64,000 nt of DNA from Fen-671 sp963794745. GTDB taxonomy: Bacteria; Actinomycetota; Acidimicrobiia; Acidimicrobiales; Palsa-688. The translations under genes were made by a program, and so were the position numbers. The number at the start of each line of letters is the position of its first letter. The first letter of the stretch is position 1. The notes beneath the pieces were generated by a model. The model had not been told where the DNA came from, did not search any database, and saw nothing but the letters and a program-made list of their open reading frames with translations. Where the stretch lies: the NCBI GenBank assembly GCA_963794745.1, contig CAWCEZ010000004.1, forward strand, positions 181,344 through 245,343. The letters are read 5' to 3'. Of the stretch, positions 56,942 through 64,000 are shown piece after piece.

Positions 56942-59900
56942 ATGCGGGCACCCGAAAAAAATAGCCGTTTTTCAAGTCGTTGGAAATGGCTATCGCTGCT
57001 TGTAGTTTGTCTAGGGCTATTTGCCTTGCGCCACAACCTGGCCGGCTTTGCTATCGATGTTCTCTTCGGCAGGCTTTAGCAGTAGAAGCACGGTGCCACT
57101 TTCGCCTACGCGAATGTCCAGTGGAACGGCCATAGGTCGCCATCGATGAACTCGATATAGAAACGTCGCAGTACCGTTTGGCAGTCCAGCGCCTTGAAAT
57201 TGTCTTGGACTTTTCTTTTTCTCCTTTCCACGTCATCTGCACATGTGGGTGTTTCGTCCCTATGTAATTTTTCAGGATCAGCAAGAAAACGAAGGGCCTG
57301 CATCAGAAGATGTTGCCTTGGCTGCTCCATTAGGTTTATTAGATTGGCTCCGCCTTGACATCGTCGAAGGGCGTTGCGAATGGATGCCCCGAGAAAGCGC
57401 TTTGGCCGAAGAGCTCTATTTCCAATTTTTGAGTGGAACTCTCCGGAGGTTATGGGGACCCTCGAACTTTTCGCTTCTCCCGATATGGAAGACCGCTGAT
57501 CCGTGCTGAGGTTCGCACACCCTATCGATGCAAAGGCCTTGGGAAATAAGGAAGGACTCGTCATCTCCTGGGCATCCCAAAATCTAGCGACGCAGCACTG
57601 ATTCCGCTTGTATGGGCTGCGGCCGGACATGCGATTTCTGGATGGGAACGGATAGAAGGGGAACTGGGCACTCACGGGGAGGTTTGCCATCGATGAATCG
57701 GGAGAAATTCTCGATTTGCAGAGCACGCTCTCGGTGAACAATCTCGAATTGCGCAACGCGGAATTGGGCTTGCACGTTGCAGCGCGTAACGTTGCCTTGG
57801 ATTTGCAACAATTTCAAATCGATCCTGCTTCGACATATGCAACTGAAGTTCCCTGGTATCAGCGGATAGAGGCACGAGCCTTAATCGAAGAAGGGGAAAT
57901 CGAATGTGCAGAACCATTTGCTGAGCATCCATGGGGAATCACCCATGTCGATGGCCGTATGGTATGGTGCGAAAATGAAGACCCCGTATTTTCTCTTAAA
58001 GGTGTGACGATCCAGGCTGATGGGGAAAAAGAGCTATTTGTCCAAGGGACAGGGTCTCTTGGTAGCGAGCATTCGTTCTGGTTGCAGACCTACTTGACTT
58101 GGGGCGCTGAGGAAAAGCCACTGCTGGAGACCACTCTTTCCATATGCAGTCCTGAACCTTCCTCCCTTGTTGTAGAAGCTCAAGTGAATGAATTGCAGAT
58201 GAGCGCTGTCACCTCGTTGATTGCACTTTTTGGATTCCGTCAAGAAGAATTGCAGGCCTTCCAATTTATCGATGGAACGCTGAAGGGACTTGTAACAGCT
58301 TGGCTGCATGAAGGACAACTTCAGAGGGTCGAACTTCGCGACATCGCTTATGATAAGATTGAGCATTAACTGGGAAGAAAAAGGAAAGGCGACGGGATTA
58401 AGCGGTATTCTTGAAGGGAGTTGGCGTCTCTCGCCAACAGGATGGTCGAATAACAGCGCCATGCTCTCTTTCCATCTGGATGAGTTTCAGCCAGCTTTTT
58501 TGCAGAGCAATACACCATCTAAGACATGGAAGGAGAATGTTTGATCGAGGGAGAAAAAATTTCACGCGCGTCAAAGCAAGGGGAGACTTGGCGAAGTGCC
58601 CTTGCTCTGTTCCTGCGAAGGAACAACCGATGCCTACCGCATCAATCTAACCATCGGAAACTACATTAGCCTCATGCCTCAAGACTTTTTCACTTGCCTC
58701 TACCCTGGATCTCAAGCTGCAAGCGAAGTCGGTTTGCAAATGCGGTTCGAAGGGCCCAAACTCGAAAGGGGGATCCCTTGCCTCCTGAAGTCATGGGGCA
58801 ATCTTTTGGTCCATACCGGCGACGAAGCCGGCTAAACCTGTCGCCATTGAATGTGTCTGGACGGAAGTCGGGCCTCATTCCAAAAGGGAAAATCCATGCC
58901 GCGGCCCTTCCGGTAGCGGCCGGCCTGCCATTTTTGAAAAAAGTCCTACCCGAAACCCAATGCAAGGGGGACTTTGGGATCGAAGGGGCATTCGATGAAA
59001 AGGGAATAGAGCTACATGTCGATATTCCCCGCCTTAGTGTTTCTACGCCCCTTATCGCTGTCGAACTCTTGCCGCCTAAAGAAAAACGTGCCCAGGGCGT
59101 GCTGACAGCTTCGTGGGAATCTGAAGATTTCCGTTTTCTGCTTCCCTTAAGCGATGCCAAATGCGCTCTCCCTGCGTTCGGCCTTACTTTCTCACATGTG
59201 AGGGCTTGGCTGGAGCTGGATAAGCGTCAGGTTAACCTCAAAGATCTTCACGCCATTTGCGAAGGGATAGCGTTACAAGGTCAGCTCCATATCGACAGCC
59301 GCGGCGTCTCTTTGCACACAGATAAGATCTTGGGGAAGATCGAAGATTTGGAAATCGTATTTGCTAAAGCAACCAGATATAAATACAGACCACTTGGCAT
59401 CAGCGGAGATTTCACCAGCGGACCCGAGGGACTGATCTACGAAGCGCCCTTAAGACGATTCGAACACATGCTTCGCTGCTTGTCTTCCAAACGGCGGTAT
59501 CTTCCTTACGCATGCCTTTTGCCGGCGGTGGCGCTTTGCACGAGGTCTCCTCCACGATCAGCTACAATTCGCGCCAGCATGCACTCAAATTAGGAGAAAC
59601 AAACGGCGTCCTTTCCACTTCTTGCGGAGCCGATTATGCTTGGACCCTTCAGCCCGCCGTTTTTACCGAGGATGATGGCCAATGGGAGGGGACAGTCGAT
59701 ACGACGCTCTATCAACAGCAGCTCGAGCTTCTTCGCTTCGTCTCATTAACTCGCTTATCACCTGATTCCCTTGCGTTCTCGATCGATCCCCGTTTTACCC
59801 ATCTTTTAGGCAGCACTGTAGAAAAGGGAAAAGGAATTTACCACTTTAAGAAAAGACACGGCCATTATCAGGGGGTCGTCAACTGGGACTTGGAACAATT

Positions 59901-61775
59901 TGGCGCGCTCCAGGAACTCGTTTGCGATACCGGTCTGCTGAAGGTCGAAGACTTGCCGCAGAGTGAACTCTTTAAACGGCCATCTTCTGGCATGCTGCGT
60001 GCTGCTTTCGACTATGAAACGGCAGATTCGCAGCTGCAATTAACTTTGGAAGGAAAAAACCTCGATCTTTTCGGCACGCCTTGTCCCTATTTTGGTTGCC
60101 AAGGGAAAAAACAAGGCGACCAATGGAAATTCTCCGAATGCCGATGGGGCGAAAACCGCGCGCAGTTCGACCTTTCCATCAAAAAGAATGAGCTCTCGAT
60201 CCCTACATTCTTTGCGGAATTTGCGGGGATCAATGCCGCGGCAGCGCCGCCTACTCGACGCTTACGAACGAGTGGCAATGCCTTTTGCAGAGTGTAAAGC
60301 TTTCTATTGGAAAAGAGCGCTTACAATTTCAAGCCAAACAGCCGATTGCGATCGCTTGTCCTGAAAAGGACCGCAGCGTTGTGAAGGGAATTGTATTAGA
60401 GGAGATCGAAAGCCGCTCCCAAATCTTATGTCCTTTGATCCAGATCGATTGGAAGGAAAAGGCTTTTCTTGCTCGGGCCCAACACAGCTTGGCCCCCAAA
60501 TTTATCAAGCGTTTCTTACCTCCATCTGTGAAGAATGTATCCATTTCCCCTGACGAGCCTCTTGACGGGACTTTACAGATCGAAGGCAATTGGAAAGAGA
60601 AGTTCGCCTATCAGGTCCAAGGCTCCTGGAAAGAATGCCTATTTAAATTCAAAGACAAGCCCTATCTTTTTACCCAACTGAATGGCCGCTACCGCGATGG
60701 ATCACTTCTCCTTGGCGGGAAGACATCCATCGGACAAATCCAGACCACCGCTTCTTTGCAAATCGACAATAAAAAAGAAACTTTAGGCGTATTCAAGCTG
60801 CAAGAGTCCGCGCAAGATGTTGGCATTTCCCTTTTCTTCCGCCTTCAGGCGAACGGAGCTTTCGAGCCCAGCCATATCGCCGGGGAATTCAGCGGCATCA
60901 AGACGCAGCTCCGAAAAAAAGCCGGCGCCGGTATCCATCTTTTGGGAACGACCGAAGTCGACTTTACGAAAGTGCGCCAGTTGTTCCCGCGCGATACGGC
61001 TCCGCCTTGGCAAGGCCTGCTGTTAGGGAAAGGATTCACGATCGAAGGGGACCTAGTTATTCAGAATGAGCAGTTTGGCTTCAAGGGTGAAGTCAGGGGA
61101 GACAATTGCGAACTGCTGGGCTGCCAAATCCAAAAACTCAGTTCCGTGATGACATGGATGCCGCAGCGGCTGAGATTGGAAAAGCTGCAAGTGACGGATC
61201 CAGCCCTTACCCTCGCCATCCGCAGCCTGGCCCTCGAAGAAACGGCGGCAGGAAAAATATGGACCCTTAACTGTCCATTCGCGCAAGTGCGCGAGTTTCA
61301 GCCCAGCCGTCTTCGAAAAATCGGGAAGCCGCCCGCATCTTCCAAGCCTTTCGTCATCCGCAATCTAACGTTTCTCGACATAATGGGCGATTTGGGCAAT
61401 CCTAAGACGTTTTCCGGAGAATGTGCGCTTCACTTCACCAATTCCGCTAAAAAGGAAGAGAGCATTTTAGATGTCCCTCTCGAATTCCTTAAGGACGTCG
61501 GCCTGGATCCTAGCGTACTTGTACCTATCCAGGGAGAATTGGAAGGACATTTCGAGAATGGCCGGCTTCTTTTCACAGCACTGAAAAGCTCGTATAGCGA
61601 AGGCCGTCGCACCCAGTTCTTCCTTTCCGAACGCGGAGATGGATCTTATATCGACCTGCAGGGGAATATGCATATCGACCTCTCCGTCAAACAGGCCGTG
61701 GTCCTGAAGCTTGCAGAATCCCTAAGACTTGGCATCCGCGGCTCGGTCGCCAAGCCTCTTTTACATCCTTCTCCC
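56942..61775 (+). pseudogene. very large AsmA-like/DUF3971-like membrane-anchored protein, many frameshifts
   Basis: An N-terminal anchor (WKWLSLLVVCLGLFALRHNLAG, from ATG 56942) is followed by about 1,590 residues in at least six frame segments: 57120-57230, 57243-57509, 57716-58369, 58308-58544, 58850-59593, 59512-60297 and 60285-61775. Repeating beta-strand motifs (ELRNAELGLHVAARNVALDL, LHTDKILGKIEDLEI, SLQIDNKKETLGVFKLQES, GDLVIQNEQFGFKGEV) and the closing LRLGIRGSVAKPLLHPSPV fit the long beta-groove proteins of the AsmA/TamB type, which bridge the envelope and carry lipids. The breaks lie mostly in A/T/G runs, and sense returns after each. Exact family is uncertain. Confidence 0.6.
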
Positions 61776-62490
61776 GTGAAAGCCCTTTACCAAGCCGTAC
61801 AAGGACTTTTTTTTCCTCCGCTCTGCCTATCCTGTGATGGGCTCATGCCAGCTCCTCGGCCCCTCTTTTGCGCCGATTGTCTTACCGCCATGCAACGTCT
61901 GGACCCTAACGAGCGGTGCACCCATTGCTTTCACCTCTTAGAAGAATCCGGTCCCACGTGCCCGGAATGCAAATCCGCGTGTACCCGGCTTCGAATCGGC
62001 GCTGTCTTTAATTACGATTCACCTGCATCCGTCCTTATCAAACAACTGAAATACGGAGCTCGAGAAGAACTAGCGCCGTTGATGGCCTCTTGGATGATCG
62101 TTCAACTTCGCGATCTCGATTTTCCTTGGCCCGACGCTCTCGTTTCCGTTCCTCAATCTCTTCCGCGCCGCCTCGTCCGTGGGTACAATCCCAGCTCCCA
62201 ACTCGCTGCCGCCTTATCCCAAGCCACGTGGTGTGCCCCCTTTTGTAAGCTGCTCGAGAAATAAAAAAACCTGGAACCGGACCTCCCCGTAAGTGAAGAA
62301 AATGTACTAGCGCAGCCGCCTTTCTAAAGAAGAATTTAACCCCTTTGCCCCTCTGTTTCTCTCAACGGGAAGAAGATCCTCATTGTCTACTGATGTCATG
62401 ACCCACAGGCACAACCCTAAGGCGCTGCGCCGAGGCTATAAGGCCGGCGTTTCCTCATGAAGTATATGGATTGGGATTCTCGTCTGGCTT
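61776..62490 (+). CDS. comF: ComF-family phosphoribosyltransferase-like protein, fused in frame to the AsmA-like gene; frameshifts near the end
   Basis: Possible GTG start at 61776. The four-cysteine zinc region is seen as LCLSCDGLMPAPRPLFCADC, then CTHCFHLLEESGPTCPEC. RIGAVFNYDSPASVLIKQLKYG and the DALVSVPQSLPRRLVRGYNPSSQLA acceptor region follow. After 62264 the frame changes more than once, but KKILIVYDVMT (near 62370-62400) and EVYGLGFSS (62460-62480) mark the PRPP-loop and end of ComF. ComF is needed for DNA uptake in competent bacteria; its role in other lineages is unclear. The uninterrupted frame 60285-62264 fuses it to the preceding protein. Confidence 0.7.
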
Positions 62491-62546
62491 AGGCTCTACG
62501 GATGGACGGAAAAGCCAATGCCTGAAACCCGAAGGAGGGATCTGAC

Positions 62547-62732
62547 ATGGACCCGATGTTTGGGTGCAGGCTACTGCACGGCATGTCTATAGTAATAGCA
62601 TCTGTGTTTATGGCAGCAATGCCGAGGATGGGAATGGTAATGGTGATGATAATGGTGGGGATGACAATGATGGGAATCGAACAATCGTCGGTGTTTGACG
62701 TGGACAGGTTCGACGATAACCTATCGGCCTGA
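62547..62732 (+). CDS. small Met-rich ORF of uncertain status
   Basis: 61 residues after a strong GGAGG ribosome site (AAGGAGGGATCTGAC before the ATG). It is unusually Met-rich (MAAMPRMGMVMVMIMVGMTM). The same DNA read one frame over gives an Asp/Asn/Gly-rich stretch (DGNGNGDDNGGDDNDGN) like calcium-binding or spacer segments. A frame error could therefore have turned one into the other. No family recognised. Confidence 0.35.
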   Translation: MDPMFGCRLLHGMSIVIASVFMAAMPRMGMVMVMIMVGMTMMGIEQSSVFDVDRFDDNLSA

Positions 62733-63213
62733 GATAGGGAAAGCCAACTAGTGCAAAGATTGTAGTTAATACTAGACGCATGGAATTCCTCCTTATTAGT
62801 TAAAGGAGAGATAGGTTACCTTCTTTGATTTTTTTCCAGTAGAGGTGAAAATTATTTGAATATGTAAATAAAACTTGATCGAGTTATTTATTGGTAAATA
62901 TTATTTTACATGGCATGGATAGTCGTTTCTCTATATAATTCTCGACATTAATAATTCACATTTTGAAGGTAATTATGTCATATTTAATTCAGTAGGTTCT
63001 TCTGTTAGCACTAAGTATCTTCCGCTGACGCGATAAATAGAGTGGAGATGAAGTTCGCCAGTGCAAAAAACTAGCTTCCGCGCCTAGATCTTTGGTCGAG
63101 TTAAGTAAAGCGACAATAAAAATTGGAAAAGAGATTGAAGCCATTCGCGGCGAAAGTTACGAGATCAAACTGTCAATGAAAGGTTGTTCGATATTTCAGA
63201 TAGTGATCTGCCA
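62733..63213. other. AT-rich intergenic region
   Basis: Markedly AT-rich stretch, especially 62760-63000. No coding frame with motif support. Confidence 0.45.
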
Positions 63214-63669
63214 TTACAATTTTTTAAGGAACCGCGTAATTATGGCCGGATATACAGTGAAGCTAGTCCTGTACCACCGAAGATTTGTTTCCCTTAGATT
63301 TTCCATTTCCTTACCCCCCAATATCGAGGGATTTGCGCTCGTCTCCGATGCGATGCTCGTTTCGATCCGGCAAGAAGCATTGGCTCTAGTTGGAAAGTGA
63401 CCGGCCCCGGCGAAGCGTACACCAGCTACATCTTCCGATCCGGGTTCATCAAGAGGTTCATTAAGATCACCCCCGATTTCGGGAAGGCAACAGGAATCTA
63501 CATCGAGCGCTTCTTCTTCGAAGTCTTGCAGCTTCCAGTTCTTCTCGTATTTAGTAGCAACCTCAAGCAGCTCTTCTTCTTCATCTTCTTCCAGTTCCTC
63601 CTCCCCGGTTATTCCTGCCCCTGCAATTAGCCCGGAAGCACTGGCGGATTTGCCGAGAAACAGGCGCAC
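63214..63669 (-). CDS. acidic hypothetical protein, chlamydia-like
   Basis: 151 residues with a Glu-rich tract (GEEELEEDEEEELLEV) followed by ATKYEKNWKLQDFEEEALDVDS and two cysteines. Acidic tracts like this are common in chlamydial secreted or ribosome-associated proteins, but I do not recognise the family. It may continue the minus-strand ORF at 63700-63897 after a frame break near 63680-63700. Confidence 0.45.
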   Translation of the reverse strand: MRLFLGKSASASGLIAGAGITGEEELEEDEEEELLEVATKYEKNWKLQDFEEEALDVDSCCLPEIGGDLNEPLDEPGSEDVAGVRFAGAGHFPTRANASCRIETSIASETSANPSILGGKEMENLRETNLRWYRTSFTVYPAIITRFLKKL

Positions 63670-63699
63670 ACTCCCATTTTAACTGGGGCTCTCCTGCTT

Positions 63700-63897
63700 T
63701 TACAAATACCGCCGAGTACTAAAATGCAAAGACTCTCTCGGGATTCGCGCCACAGTAACAGGAACTGTTCGTGAAGATGAGAAGCGGGGAGGGTACATAC
63801 CGTCCATAGCGGTAACTTCGATACATGCGCCGCTGCCTTTTCTCCAATGCAGGGGAACGATTTTGCCTTCGATCCCCATCAATAAAGCGCCCTTCAT
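63700..63897 (-). CDS. N-terminal part of a hypothetical protein
   Basis: 65 residues, MKGALLMGIEGKIVPLHWRK, then GSGACIEVTAMDGMYPPRFS. It reads like the start of a protein with an OB- or PilZ-like beta strand set, but this is a guess. It probably belongs with the acidic ORF downstream in another frame. The remaining bases to the window end hold no supported gene. Confidence 0.35.
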   Translation of the reverse strand: MKGALLMGIEGKIVPLHWRKGSGACIEVTAMDGMYPPRFSSSRTVPVTVARIPRESLHFSTRRYL

Positions 63898-64000
63898 GCC
63901 AATACGAGAAGAATTCCCTCAGATCCTTCTAAAAAGATTTACGTTATGGATGAAGATGGGGGGATTTGCTCACAATTAGTGGTAGCGGAGTTAAGACGAA

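Noticed and set aside
63092..63400. Plus-strand 102-residue ORF
   Set aside because: Its second half overlaps the acidic minus-strand ORF, which looks more protein-like; the first half alone has no recognisable motif.

Overview
The window reads as a mosaic of three stretches of bacterial DNA that do not look like one genome. Region I (about 1 to 45.6 kb) is high-GC actinobacterial DNA. The order mec-cysO-cysM-murI-MBL hydrolase-rph-rdgB is the one known from mycobacteria. The Thr-rich secreted protein with GYWLV repeats suggests an Acidimicrobiia-like member. Region II (about 45.9 to 54.05 kb) is also high GC, but it carries a different gene set (PhoU, OmpR-type regulators, paired S51 peptidases, DsbA/VKOR) in the style of Thermoleophilia. 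Region III (about 54.1 to 64 kb) is visibly AT-richer. It holds a DUF1254 protein, a very large AsmA-like protein, ComF and acidic or Ser-rich proteins, and looks chlamydia-like. The taxonomic labels are inference; the changes in base composition and gene content are seen directly.

Layout of region I: 0.2-17.5 kb is a surface-polysaccharide island. It contains a Wzm/Wzt-type ABC exporter, multidomain glycosyltransferases, a sulfotransferase, two paralogous membrane proteins, two divergently arranged paralogous family-1-type glycosyltransferases and a DUF2142 membrane protein. Next come an aldo/keto reductase, clpP, tRNA-Leu(UAG), a Sel1-repeat protein, a PRC-barrel-like protein, a broken beta-propeller gene, a CPBP protease, an SGNH hydrolase and a large secreted beta-helix protein. 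A second envelope operon (34.3 to 27.7 kb, minus strand) holds a nucleotide-sugar dehydrogenase, a GT2, an epimerase, a GYWLV-repeat/GH25-like secreted protein and a polytopic membrane protein. The housekeeping block (40.6 to 35.7 kb, minus strand) makes cysteine through the CysO thiocarboxylate route and includes glutamate racemase, RNase PH and RdgB. smpB, an M50 protease and ssrA (tmRNA) follow on the plus strand. An HNH-nuclease ORF overlaps the 3' end of ssrA in antisense.

Layout of region II: a glycosyltransferase broken by several frameshifts, then a minus-strand run (response regulator, stand-alone winged-helix protein, PhoU, two S51 peptidases, a lytic-enzyme-like protein), and divergently a DsbA-like/VKOR pair that stops abruptly at the junction with region III.

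Many genes are interrupted by single-base frameshifts, often in or beside homopolymers, and conserved motifs resume in the next frame. This is densest in regions II and III and points to uncorrected sequencing indels more than to real decay. Spans below are given for the whole gene, with the frame breaks noted. I found no CRISPR array, no transposase that I can recognise, and no convincing new defence or mobile system. The most unusual items are the duplicated polysaccharide module, the ORF over the ssrA 3' end, the paired S51 peptidases and the apparent AsmA-ComF fusion.
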